Below, in pieces: positions 1 to 6,642 of a DNA stretch of 16,526 bases (its first letter is position 1; each line of letters starts with the position of its first letter). The notes under the pieces were generated by a model. The model was not told the origin of the DNA, made no database searches, and worked only from the letters and a program-made list of their open reading frames with translations. A program made the translations under genes and the position numbers. Origin of the DNA: Glaciecola sp. UBA1851 (GTDB lineage: Bacteria > Pseudomonadota > Gammaproteobacteria > Enterobacterales > Alteromonadaceae); the NCBI GenBank assembly GCA_002338515.1, contig DDIL01000029.1:1329-17854 (forward strand). The letters run 5' to 3'.

Positions 1-228
1 GAAATTAACCCTCAACTTGCTAGCCATGGTGGTCAAGTAGCGCTAGTAGAAGTAACAGAAAGCGGCACAGCGGTATTACAATTTGGCGGTGGCTGTAATG
101 GCTGTTCAATGGTTGATGTGACCTTGAAAGATGGCATTGAAAAACAAATGTTAGAGCAGTTTGCGGGCGAAATAACAGCCGTGAAAGATGCCACCGAGCA
201 CGAAGCTGGTGAACATTCCTACTACTAA
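1..228 (+). CDS. nfuA: NfuA Fe-S biogenesis protein, C-terminal part
   Basis: This is the last 75 residues of an Fe-S cluster carrier protein; the beginning lies off the left edge. The frame opens at base 1 with EINPQLASHGGQVALVEV and holds the NifU C-terminal (Nfu) domain with its cluster-binding C-x2-C pair (GGGCNGCSMVDVT, Cys 32 and 35 of the visible part). It ends in the short acidic tail EHEAGEHSYY that is typical of gammaproteobacterial NfuA. In the family, two NfuA molecules share a [4Fe-4S] cluster through these cysteines and pass it to apo-proteins under iron or oxidative stress. The N-terminal degenerate A-type carrier domain expected of NfuA is not visible. The TAA stop at 226-228 overlaps the stop of the facing MATE gene. 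Identification is firm from motif and tail. Confidence 0.93.
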   Translation, partial: EINPQLASHGGQVALVEVTESGTAVLQFGGGCNGCSMVDVTLKDGIEKQMLEQFAGEITAVKDATEHEAGEHSYY

Positions 229-1619
229 TTCAATAGTTTATTGGCATTGCTCTTGTAGCAGTGCCAATAATATCCACCTAGTAATCCTCCTCTAAAAAAC
301 ACAAACACTAACATTGCCACCCAAAGCGCCATATTTTCAGGCGCTAAACCTACTTCCTTAGATATCCACCAAGGTAACAAAAACCCAAAAACAGTACTTA
401 ATATCATTGTATCGCGCATTGGTTTACCTAACCCCAAGCCCACAAATACACCATCAAATAAAAAGCACCAATGAGCAATTAATGGCAGTAATACAATTAT
501 CCATTTATAGTCTTTGATAGCTTCAATTACATCTGCATGTGTTGTAAGTAAATTGACAATTGGACTGTCCAGATAATAAAACATCAGTGCATATATCAAG
601 GCAAAAATATTAGACCAAACTAGCCCAAGTAATACTTGTTTGTTAAGTAGCACTTTATTTTTCAATCCTTTCGCCTCACCCACAAGCGCTTCAACTGCGT
701 TAGCAACGCCGTCCAAGCCTAATGCGATTAAAGCAAAAAATTGTAAAATTATTGTGTTAATTGCAACTGCTGTTGCGCCATACCTAGCGCCAGTCAAAGT
801 GATAAACGCAAGTGTAAATTGCAATGCCAAGTTTCTAAAAAAAATGTGGGAGTTGAGGGTTAACAAGCTTTTAAGTTGAGAGAAGGATAACCACTGTTTA
901 ATTAGTTTGGACTGTCCAGAGACACGTTCGGCTGGCAGCATGCTGGACTGTCCAGCTTCAACATATTCACGTTGGAATCTATTATTCAGTAGCTTCACTA
1001 TCAATACAACAGCTACCGCAAGCATTGTATACTCGGCTAGCAATGTAGCAGCGGCAACACCTTGGACTCCCCAATCAAACACATAAACAAATACGAGGCT
1101 GCCAATAATATTAGTTAAATTAATTAAAAGTTGTAAATACAGTACAAGCTTGGTTTTTTGTTGGCCAATTAACCAACCTATAATAGCCATATTGCATAAC
1201 GCTGCAGGCGCTCCCCAAATTCGTATTTCAAAGTATATTCTGGCATTAAACGCAACATCGACATCCGCTTTTGCTAATGCAAGGCCGATATCTAGAATAT
1301 AGAACTGTACAAATAATATGATGCTAGAAATGATTAGGCCTAAGAAGAAACCTTGAACTAGTACTTTTAAAGATTCAGTTACCTGCTGAGGCAATGCTTG
1401 GGCACTTAGGCCCGTTAACGACATTTTTAAGAAACCGCAAATCCAATATATTTGTGTAATAATTAAACTGGCAATGGCCGCACCAGCAAGTATAGCTACC
1501 GACTCCATTCGACCTAAAATTGCGGTATCGACTAAGCCTAATAATGGCGTGGTAATATTTGCCAATATGAGAGGTAGTGCTAACGCTAAAAAACGTTTAT
1601 GGGCAGTGAGTGAATAAAT
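225..1619 (-). CDS. DinF-like MATE family efflux transporter (probable ATT start)
   Basis: This is an inner-membrane multidrug/toxin extrusion (MATE) transporter of the DinF branch, about 464 residues with roughly 12 hydrophobic helices. Family members export cationic drugs or metabolites using a Na+ or H+ gradient. The diagnostic N-terminus is FLALALPLILANITTPLLGLVDTAILGRM. The first conventional start-like codon, TTG at 1565, would cut off half of helix 1 and has no ribosome binding site. The frame stays open upstream to about 1712 with no ATG, GTG or TTG. An ATT at 1619 gives (M)YSLTAHKRFLALALPLILANIT, which aligns with the start of E. coli DinF as I recall it, and is preceded by AGGGAAG with 6-nt spacing. 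I therefore place the start there by inference. The loop between the two six-helix halves (about residues 220-240) carries extra residues encoded by repeated palindromes. The stop overlaps that of nfuA by 4 bp. In E. coli, dinF follows lexA; here it does not. Confidence 0.85.
   Translation of the reverse strand: MYSLTAHKRFLALALPLILANITTPLLGLVDTAILGRMESVAILAGAAIASLIITQIYWICGFLKMSLTGLSAQALPQQVTESLKVLVQGFFLGLIISSIILFVQFYILDIGLALAKADVDVAFNARIYFEIRIWGAPAALCNMAIIGWLIGQQKTKLVLYLQLLINLTNIIGSLVFVYVFDWGVQGVAAATLLAEYTMLAVAVVLIVKLLNNRFQREYVEAGQSSMLPAERVSGQSKLIKQWLSFSQLKSLLTLNSHIFFRNLALQFTLAFITLTGARYGATAVAINTIILQFFALIALGLDGVANAVEALVGEAKGLKNKVLLNKQVLLGLVWSNIFALIYALMFYYLDSPIVNLLTTHADVIEAIKDYKWIIVLLPLIAHWCFLFDGVFVGLGLGKPMRDTMILSTVFGFLLPWWISKEVGLAPENMALWVAMLVFVFFRGGLLGGYYWHCYKSNANKLLN
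238..270 (+). terminator. 14-bp hairpin just after nfuA, inside the MATE 3' end
   Basis: Bases 238-251 (TTATTGGCATTGCT) pair with 257-270 (AGCAGTGCCAATAA) around the 5-nt loop CTTGT. One position is a U-G wobble in plus-strand RNA but an A-C mismatch in minus-strand RNA, so the structure is more stable in the nfuA transcript. It begins 10 nt after the nfuA stop. No U-run follows it, so it may be a 3'-end stabilising hairpin rather than a classical intrinsic terminator. It lies within the last codons of the facing MATE gene. Confidence 0.5.
561..572. repeat. Palindromic repeat TGGACTGTCCAG, copy 1
   Basis: An 11-bp inverted repeat (TGGAC-T-GTCCA) lies inside the MATE gene. It encodes Leu-Asp-Ser-Pro on the minus strand (residues 350-353 counted from the ATT start). 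The reading frame through the repeat differs from that of the other two copies. Confidence 0.7.
908..919. repeat. Palindromic repeat TGGACTGTCCAG, copy 2
   Basis: The same 12 bases as copy 1. Here it encodes Ser-Gly-Gln-Ser on the minus strand, in the loop between the two halves of the MATE transporter. It sits 24 bp from copy 3. Confidence 0.7.
943..955. repeat. Palindromic repeat CTGGACTGTCCAG, copy 3
   Basis: The fullest copy: a 13-bp perfect inverted repeat with a single central base. It encodes Gly-Gln-Ser-Ser on the minus strand, in the same inter-half loop as copy 2. I found no further exact copy by eye elsewhere in the window. Confidence 0.7.
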
Positions 1620-1625
1620 GCTAGA

Positions 1626-1632
1626 CTTCCCT
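1626..1632 (-). promoter_or_regulatory. Shine-Dalgarno-like site for the ATT start of the MATE gene
   Basis: The minus strand reads AGGGAAG, then TCTAGC (6 nt), then ATT at 1619. Complementarity to the 16S tail is only partial (AGG plus a wobble), but position and spacing are right. The alternative TTG at 1565 has no purine-rich site before it. This site is what decides the start chosen for the transporter. Confidence 0.45.
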
Positions 1633-1660
1633 AATAAAAACCAATGTGGATTGTAATAAA

Positions 1661-2758
1661 ATGAATTTAAAACTCGCTTTATATTTACTAGTAATGCTCT
1701 TTTATGTGAATGTTAGCCTAGCCAATAACACGGTTTTAAATGAATCAAGTTTCATTGATACAAGTACAATAGAAACGCAAAATTTTGTCATGTTGCAATA
1801 TCACCATGTCTCAACCACTACTCCTCCTGTCACCAGTATATCACCAGCCGATTTTAAAACGCATATGGCGTATTTAAAAGACAATCATACAGTAATATCC
1901 TTAGATCAAGCACTGACGCATATTAAAACCAATACACCCTTACCTAATAAAAGTGTGGTGATTACGTTTGATGATGGTTATGTAAATATCTTAGAAAATG
2001 CACACCCCATCTTAGTTGAATATAACTTCCCGTATACCATCTTTATTAATCCGGCCATTATTGGTGAGACGACATCTCAACTAAATTGGGAACAAGTCAA
2101 AAGCATGCAGCCCCTTGCTACCTTTGCAAACCATACATTAGATCATGCTCACCTACTAACTCGTTATGGGAGCGAACATGAGAACAAATGGTTGAAACGA
2201 GTGATGAAAGATGTGAATCAAGCTGAAGAATTAATCACTGAAAATCTGGGCTATAGCAAAAAATGGCTAGCTTACCCATATGGTGAATTTAATTCAAAAT
2301 TAAAAGAACAGTTATTAGAGGGAGGGTATATTGGTTTTGGACAGCAGTCTGGCGCAGTGAGTCATTTTAGTGATTTTGGTGCCTTGCCAAGGTTTCCAGC
2401 AGCCGGAATATATGCCAGTTTAAATAGCTTGAAGACCAAACTAGATAGTTTAGCCATGCCAGCAAAATTGGTTTCACCATCAGATGTAGAATTTAAACCC
2501 GGGGAAACTCTCAGCCATATTACACTGCAAGTACTATCTGAAGATGTACGACTTAACAATTTCGCATGTTATTTTAAAGGCAAGCGTACAAAAATCAAAA
2601 TAGACAATAGTGTTATCACAGCGATGCTAGACCATCAGTTAAGCCCAGGTAGAAATCGAGTTAATTGCACAGCGCCAAGTAAGCGATTAGGCAATCGTTT
2701 CTATTGGTACTCTTTTCCAATGTTTACTCCAACAGAAAGCGGTGATTTCTTAGAATAG
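1661..2758 (+). CDS. Exported polysaccharide deacetylase family protein (NodB domain)
   Basis: This is a 365-residue carbohydrate esterase family 4-like protein, probably removing N- or O-acetyl groups from a cell-surface or extracellular polysaccharide. The start is placed at ATG 1661 rather than GTG 1646, because it directly precedes a clean signal peptide (MNLKLALYLLVMLFYVNVSLA). Residues 46-50 read QYHHV, as in PgaB-like deacetylases. NodB motif 1 is TFDDG (Asp 104 and 105: catalytic base and metal ligand). Motif 2 is NHTLDH (metal ligands His 158 and His 162, with Asn replacing the usual Ser). Motif 3 is YPYGE (205-209). A C-terminal region (about 270-365) is beta-rich in appearance, with two cysteines (303, 336) that could form a disulfide; I do not recognise it. 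The gene is divergent from the MATE gene (41 bp between starts) and convergent with the GNAT gene. The substrate cannot be told from sequence. Confidence 0.85.
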   Translation: MNLKLALYLLVMLFYVNVSLANNTVLNESSFIDTSTIETQNFVMLQYHHVSTTTPPVTSISPADFKTHMAYLKDNHTVISLDQALTHIKTNTPLPNKSVVITFDDGYVNILENAHPILVEYNFPYTIFINPAIIGETTSQLNWEQVKSMQPLATFANHTLDHAHLLTRYGSEHENKWLKRVMKDVNQAEELITENLGYSKKWLAYPYGEFNSKLKEQLLEGGYIGFGQQSGAVSHFSDFGALPRFPAAGIYASLNSLKTKLDSLAMPAKLVSPSDVEFKPGETLSHITLQVLSEDVRLNNFACYFKGKRTKIKIDNSVITAMLDHQLSPGRNRVNCTAPSKRLGNRFYWYSFPMFTPTESGDFLE

Positions 2759-2775
2759 CCTCGTTACTTGTGCAG

Positions 2776-3375
2776 CTATCCTAATGTATACTGCATCCTA
2801 TAGAATGTTTGTTTTGTTGGTAAAAACACTGTTTCTTTTTTCATCACAAAACCAAAACCTAGGTAGAAGCAAACTGCGTCTTCATTCGCTGCATCAACAT
2901 CTAGCACTAGATGCGTTTTCTTGGCTAAATAGGCTTTTTCAATAGCATATGCCATTAGCTGTTTGGCAATTCCCATACCTCTGTAGTGAGGTAAAACAGC
3001 TAAATGACCGATACAAATTTGTTCATTTGTAGGGGGTAAGAAAACGTTTGCAATATGCTCATTCGCTTCCACTATATGCATAATTTGATGATTGGTTAAT
3101 AGCTCTGTTAACGACTTTTCGGTGTGATAATAAAATGAATCGGGGAGTTGTTGATCCCACGTGGTGATACACCCAACAACTGTTGTATCATCGTATGCAA
3201 CATGATGTCTGAAGGCACTATATTGGCCGTCCTCCATCTCAGAAGCGTCATGAATGTAGCGCTTAGCGTCATGATTCGAGCCGAATAAATACGGCAACAG
3301 TACAGGCGCTGTAGAGAATATTAATTGACTTAATGCGCTTGAATCAGCTACTTCACCTTGCCTAGTTAGAATCAT
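2776..3375 (-). CDS. GNAT family N-acetyltransferase
   Basis: This is a 199-residue GCN5-related acetyltransferase that would move an acetyl group from acetyl-CoA to an unknown amine. Motif A, the acetyl-CoA pyrophosphate loop, is seen at about residues 123-140 (GHLAVLPHYRGMGIAKQL, with the Q/R-x-x-G-x-G/A pattern as YRGMGIA). Motif B follows near 171-177 (YLGFGFV). The ATG at 3375 overlaps the SCO stop as ATGA, a classic translational-coupling arrangement, so it is the last gene of the oxidase-assembly run. The sequence does not show whether its target has anything to do with the oxidase. No membrane segment is visible. Its stop is 17 bp from that of the facing deacetylase gene, and I see no convincing terminator there. 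Confidence 0.85.
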   Translation of the reverse strand: MILTRQGEVADSSALSQLIFSTAPVLLPYLFGSNHDAKRYIHDASEMEDGQYSAFRHHVAYDDTTVVGCITTWDQQLPDSFYYHTEKSLTELLTNHQIMHIVEANEHIANVFLPPTNEQICIGHLAVLPHYRGMGIAKQLMAYAIEKAYLAKKTHLVLDVDAANEDAVCFYLGFGFVMKKETVFLPTKQTFYRMQYTLG

Positions 3376-4028
3376 TCACTTTGTAATAGTAATGGCATAT
3401 CTTGCATTATTTGCTTAGTGTCGCTTACTGCAAGTTGGCCAGGAACGTGTTTTGGCTTAAATCTACCCACTACGTTTCCAATAGGATTAATAACAACAAT
3501 AGAACCACTGTGATCAACTAAATAATTTGGGTTATCGGTGCTTTCGCTTAATGAATACATCATCCCCATACTTCTTACTAACGGAAAGAGTTGAGTATGA
3601 GGCCCAGTGCTTGCTATAAATTCTGGATTAAAATAACTGACGTACTCATTTAATCGCTCAATGGTATCGCGTTTAGGATCGACCGATAAAAACCATATTT
3701 GTAATGGCGTGTTAGTGACTTCTTTTTGTAATTCAGGATAGATGGAATTAATTTCAGCTAATGTAACCGGGCAAATATCCGGACAAAACGTGTATCCAAC
3801 AAAAGCGAGTGTCCACTTACCTTTTAAATCTGCATTGGTAAAAGGTGCTCCATTATGATGAATCAATTCAAAATCGGTTAAAGCACGCTGTTGTGGGTAC
3901 CAACTCAGAAATTTCGTCTGACTTTGCGGATCGTTATTGTTAAACCCAGGAGGGGCGACAACTAAAGCGGCATAAATCCCTAGGCCAAATACAACTGCTA
4001 ATAAAAGCCCTATCCACTTGTTTTGCAT
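3372..4028 (-). CDS. SCO1/SenC/PrrC family copper chaperone
   Basis: This is a 218-residue membrane-anchored, periplasm-facing thioredoxin-fold protein of the SCO family. SCO proteins bind copper and help assemble or reduce the CuA centre of oxidase subunit II. One N-terminal membrane helix (about residues 6-25) precedes the domain. The metal-binding C-x3-C is clear at Cys 82 and 86 (GYTFCPDICPVTL), with the third ligand at His 173 (LVDHSGSIVVINP). The conserved FLSVDPKRDT stretch is also present. A good ribosome site (GAGAGGGGAT) sits directly before the ATG. The gene follows cyoE by 33 bp and overlaps the GNAT gene by 4 bp. With CuA-bearing CoxB encoded nearby, a role in CuA maturation is a safe inference. 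Confidence 0.93.
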   Translation of the reverse strand: MQNKWIGLLLAVVFGLGIYAALVVAPPGFNNNDPQSQTKFLSWYPQQRALTDFELIHHNGAPFTNADLKGKWTLAFVGYTFCPDICPVTLAEINSIYPELQKEVTNTPLQIWFLSVDPKRDTIERLNEYVSYFNPEFIASTGPHTQLFPLVRSMGMMYSLSESTDNPNYLVDHSGSIVVINPIGNVVGRFKPKHVPGQLAVSDTKQIMQDMPLLLQSE

Positions 4029-4061
4029 ATCCCCTCTCTATAACTAATAAATCTGCAACTA

Positions 4062-4976
4062 CTATATTGGTAAATAGTGGTCGACGAGTAGTACCAAAAA
4101 TAAAACCATTAAATGCAAAATTGAAAACTTGAAGGTGGCCATTGCGGTTTCTTCGGTTGGATTATATTTCAATTTTAAGGCCATATACAAAAAATAACCA
4201 TTAAGCAATGTAGAACCGATTAAATAAGTAATGCCGCTCATGCCTGTTAAGTAAGGAAGCACGCCGATTAAACATAGTAGTACCGTGTATAACACTATAC
4301 ATGTTTTAGTAAATTCGACTCCGTGTGTATTGGGTAACATAGGGATTTCAGCTTTGGCGTAATCTTTTTCTCGATGAATCGCTAATGCCCAGAAGTGAGG
4401 AGGAGTCCAAGTAAAAACAATCAGTACCAATAACAACCCATAGGCATGTATTTCACCTGTCACAGCTGTCCAACCTAGGAGTGGCGGAGCAGCGCCAGCT
4501 AAACCACCAATAACAATATTCTGAGGTGTCGCTCGCTTTAAGTACATAGTATAAATAACAGCGTAGCCTACTAAGCTAAGTAACGTGAGCCATGCGGTTA
4601 ACATGTTCACAAAAACCGCTAGTGATATGAAACCTAAAGTAGCGATAGTAAATGCAAATATTAAAGCGCGTTTAGGTGACACTCTTCCTTTAGCAACCGG
4701 ACGATTAAAGGTTCTTGCCATGACGGAGTCTATTTTATGATCGACCACGTGATTAATAACCGCTGCAGCAGAAGATAGCATCCCAATCCCAAACATTCCG
4801 GCGACAAGAATGATTGGATCTATCCATGTTTCGGTAGCCAAACACATCCCCACTAATGCCGTTAACAATAACAACATAACCACTCGAGGTTTTGTTAATT
4901 CGTAATAATCTCGCCAACTAGCAGTATTAACTGTTACAGACGCTTTTTTTGTAGTTATTGATGCAGTCCTACCCAC
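4062..4976 (-). CDS. cyoE: Protoheme IX farnesyltransferase (heme O synthase)
   Basis: This 304-residue polytopic inner-membrane enzyme of the UbiA prenyltransferase superfamily attaches a farnesyl group to heme B to give heme O, the substrate of CtaA. The first Asp-rich motif is N75-x3-D79-x3-D83 (VINHVVDHKIDSVMARTFNRP), which binds farnesyl diphosphate through Mg2+. The second conserved loop is HFWALAIHREKDYAKAEIPML (about 194-214). About nine hydrophobic segments are visible. The start is GTG at 4976, supported by AAGGAG with 6-nt spacing; no ATG gives a better match. The N-terminus (about 20 residues) before WRDYYELTKPRV is a polar extension. It sits between ctaA (18 bp upstream) and SCO (33 bp downstream). 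The gene is also called ctaB or cox10. Confidence 0.95.
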   Translation of the reverse strand: MGRTASITTKKASVTVNTASWRDYYELTKPRVVMLLLLTALVGMCLATETWIDPIILVAGMFGIGMLSSAAAVINHVVDHKIDSVMARTFNRPVAKGRVSPKRALIFAFTIATLGFISLAVFVNMLTAWLTLLSLVGYAVIYTMYLKRATPQNIVIGGLAGAAPPLLGWTAVTGEIHAYGLLLVLIVFTWTPPHFWALAIHREKDYAKAEIPMLPNTHGVEFTKTCIVLYTVLLCLIGVLPYLTGMSGITYLIGSTLLNGYFLYMALKLKYNPTEETAMATFKFSILHLMVLFLVLLVDHYLPI

Positions 4977-4994
4977 AACAGTCTCCTTGATTTA

Positions 4995-6035
4995 TTATTC
5001 TAATACCGCACTAGTCATGTTTTGATTAATTTTAGCAGGTGATTCTTCTCTAGCTTTTGCATGGAACAGTGTGTAAGTTACTAGTAGTAAAACTAACAAT
5101 AAGCATGCAGCAACTGCATTGTGCATTGTCGCCACGGTTAATGGCAGCATGAATACAACATTGCTAATCCCTAGACCAACTTGGATGCTTAACACCAGCA
5201 TAAGCAAAACCGACATACGTTTAACCATGGCAGATTTACCTTTAGTAAATAAAGTAAAGGCTAACCATGATAGATATAGCGTTACCACTATTGCTCCGAA
5301 CCTGTGTAAAACATGCATAGTTACACGCTCATCATTTGTATGTACACCAAACTCATAATTATCTGCAGCGGGCACACTGAACGCACCAGCTAGATCAAAC
5401 TTAGCTTGCCAGTCGCCTTCACAAATAGGTAATTCAGTACACACTAAAGACGCATAGTTCGCTGATGTCCAGCCACCAAGGGCAATTTGACCAACCAGCA
5501 ATACAATTCCAATTACACCAAATTTGGTGTAATTACCAAGCTTGGTGTCTTTAGATGGAATAGAAACATTACTCATCCTTAAATATAGTAGAAATAGGCA
5601 GGAAAGCACGGTAAATCCACCAAGTAAATGAGCCATTACTACCACAGGCAATAGATTCATTGTGACAGTCCACATCCCCAACGCACCTTGGAAGCAGACT
5701 AATAAAAAGACCGCAAATGGTAACTTAAACGGCCTCTTTTTGCCTTTTAATTTAGCAATGATAGCTGATATAAAAGTAACCATTATGAGAAAGCCCAATG
5801 TGGCAGCGAAATATCTATGGATCATTTCATTCCAGGCTTTCTCGGCTTCAACGGGTCTTTCCGGAAAAGCTTGGTTCGCAGCATCAATATGATGTTCTTG
5901 TTGAGGCACTAATATGTGTCCATAACAACCCGGCCAATCTGGACAGCCTAAACCTGCATCAGTTAGCCTAGTGTATGCACCTAGTACAATGACAACTAAC
6001 GCTAAAAATATACTGGAGAGTACTAACTTCTTCAT
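4995..6035 (-). CDS. ctaA: Heme A synthase (COX15/CtaA)
   Basis: This 346-residue integral membrane enzyme oxidises the C8 methyl of heme O to a formyl group, giving heme A for the aa3 oxidase. The start is set at ATG 6035 (MKKLVLSSIFLALVVIVLGAY), with AAGGA 10 nt upstream. A TTG at 6062 would add nine residues but overlaps the upstream gene and lacks a ribosome site. Eight hydrophobic helices form two four-helix halves. The four conserved heme-ligand histidines are His 73 (EMIHRYFAATLG), His 136 (VMAHLLGGF), His 244 (VLHRFGA) and His 305 (TMHNAVAA). Periplasmic cysteine pairs are C31/C37 (GLGCPDWPGC) and C199/C205 (CTELPIC). The loop between the two halves is encoded by the tandem palindromes at 5511-5546. 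It is 19 bp downstream of the C-x3-C gene. Confidence 0.95.
   Translation of the reverse strand: MKKLVLSSIFLALVVIVLGAYTRLTDAGLGCPDWPGCYGHILVPQQEHHIDAANQAFPERPVEAEKAWNEMIHRYFAATLGFLIMVTFISAIIAKLKGKKRPFKLPFAVFLLVCFQGALGMWTVTMNLLPVVVMAHLLGGFTVLSCLFLLYLRMSNVSIPSKDTKLGNYTKFGVIGIVLLVGQIALGGWTSANYASLVCTELPICEGDWQAKFDLAGAFSVPAADNYEFGVHTNDERVTMHVLHRFGAIVVTLYLSWLAFTLFTKGKSAMVKRMSVLLMLVLSIQVGLGISNVVFMLPLTVATMHNAVAACLLLVLLLVTYTLFHAKAREESPAKINQNMTSAVLE
5511..5546. repeat. Adjacent perfect palindromes of 24 and 12 bp inside ctaA
   Basis: Bases 5511-5534 form a perfect 24-bp palindrome whose left half is AATTACACCAAA. It is followed without a gap by the perfect 12-bp palindrome ACCAAGCTTGGT at 5535-5546. 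The two share the ACCAA/TTGGT core. On the minus strand the stretch encodes the near-repeat T-K-L-G-N-Y-T-K-F-G-V-I in the loop between the two halves of CtaA. Both palindromes lie wholly within the coding frame. Confidence 0.75.
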
Positions 6036-6054
6036 TTTATTGAAATTCCTTGCT

Positions 6055-6615
6055 CTATCCAATTCTTGATAATTTTAAAAGTTTCTTCAGGTCGGAGAGC
6101 ATATCGCGACTATCCATAATCGCTTGTTGTTCGTCTTCTGTGGTTGGATATCTAAGTACAATATTATGTAAAGTATCGGAGATAAAAATAGCATTTAAAT
6201 CGACATTTTTAAACACTTCGTTAACATTTTCTTGGGGTTTTTGTAACAAAAACGAACCATTAAATTCTCGAACTTTGTCAACAGCACTTACAGCTGAATT
6301 TTCATTGTAAATAAACAGTGTGCTGACTCTATCTGCTTCTTTGCCAGTCGCAGTATAAGTTTGTTTAACACTATATAGTGCGTTCTCACATGCTAAGTCA
6401 CATACCGCGGGAATAACGTAAAGCAAGTGCCATTTTGTGTCGCTATCAGAAAGAAGAGGCGCAGCCTCAATTACAGGTTGTAAAAGCTCTCCTCTGTTAG
6501 TCGCAGCCTTGTTGAACCAATCTAACTTCAATGCTAAATAAGCCATAATAACGGGAAGAACAAACACCGCTATCATTACTATAAGGTTACGTTTATTACT
6601 ACTTGCATCACTCAT
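6055..6615 (-). CDS. Membrane-anchored C-x3-C protein of the oxidase assembly cluster
   Basis: This 186-residue protein has a polar N-terminus, one membrane helix (about residues 10-29) and a soluble domain that would face the periplasm. The domain starts with KWHLLYVIPAVCDLACENALYSVKQ, holding a C-x3-C pair at Cys 72 and 76. Spacing and position after a beta-strand resemble SCO/thioredoxin-like folds (compare CPDICP in the SCO gene of this window), but the flanking prolines and a clear distal histidine are missing or displaced. I cannot name a family with confidence. From memory, similar small proteins sit between SURF1 and ctaA in other gammaproteobacteria and are annotated as hypothetical or oxidase-associated. 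The ATG has AGAGG before it. Gaps are 27 bp from SURF1 and 19 bp to ctaA. A role in copper or thiol handling during oxidase assembly is inference. Confidence 0.85.
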   Translation of the reverse strand: MSDASSNKRNLIVMIAVFVLPVIMAYLALKLDWFNKAATNRGELLQPVIEAAPLLSDSDTKWHLLYVIPAVCDLACENALYSVKQTYTATGKEADRVSTLFIYNENSAVSAVDKVREFNGSFLLQKPQENVNEVFKNVDLNAIFISDTLHNIVLRYPTTEDEQQAIMDSRDMLSDLKKLLKLSRIG

Positions 6616-6642
6616 TAGTAAGTGCCTCTTCTTATGATATTT

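Noticed and set aside
640..879. Plus-strand open frame of 79 codons inside the MATE gene
   Set aside because: It is antisense to a clear membrane transporter and has no recognisable domain or ribosome site; shadow frame.
2753..2780. Possible terminator between the deacetylase and GNAT genes (ATAGC/GCTAT)
   Set aside because: Only a 5-bp stem with a long loop and no U-run; not supportable.
3174..3190. Inverted repeat CAACAACTGTTG in the GNAT gene
   Set aside because: Simple outcome of Thr-Thr-Val-Val codons; no repeat elsewhere.
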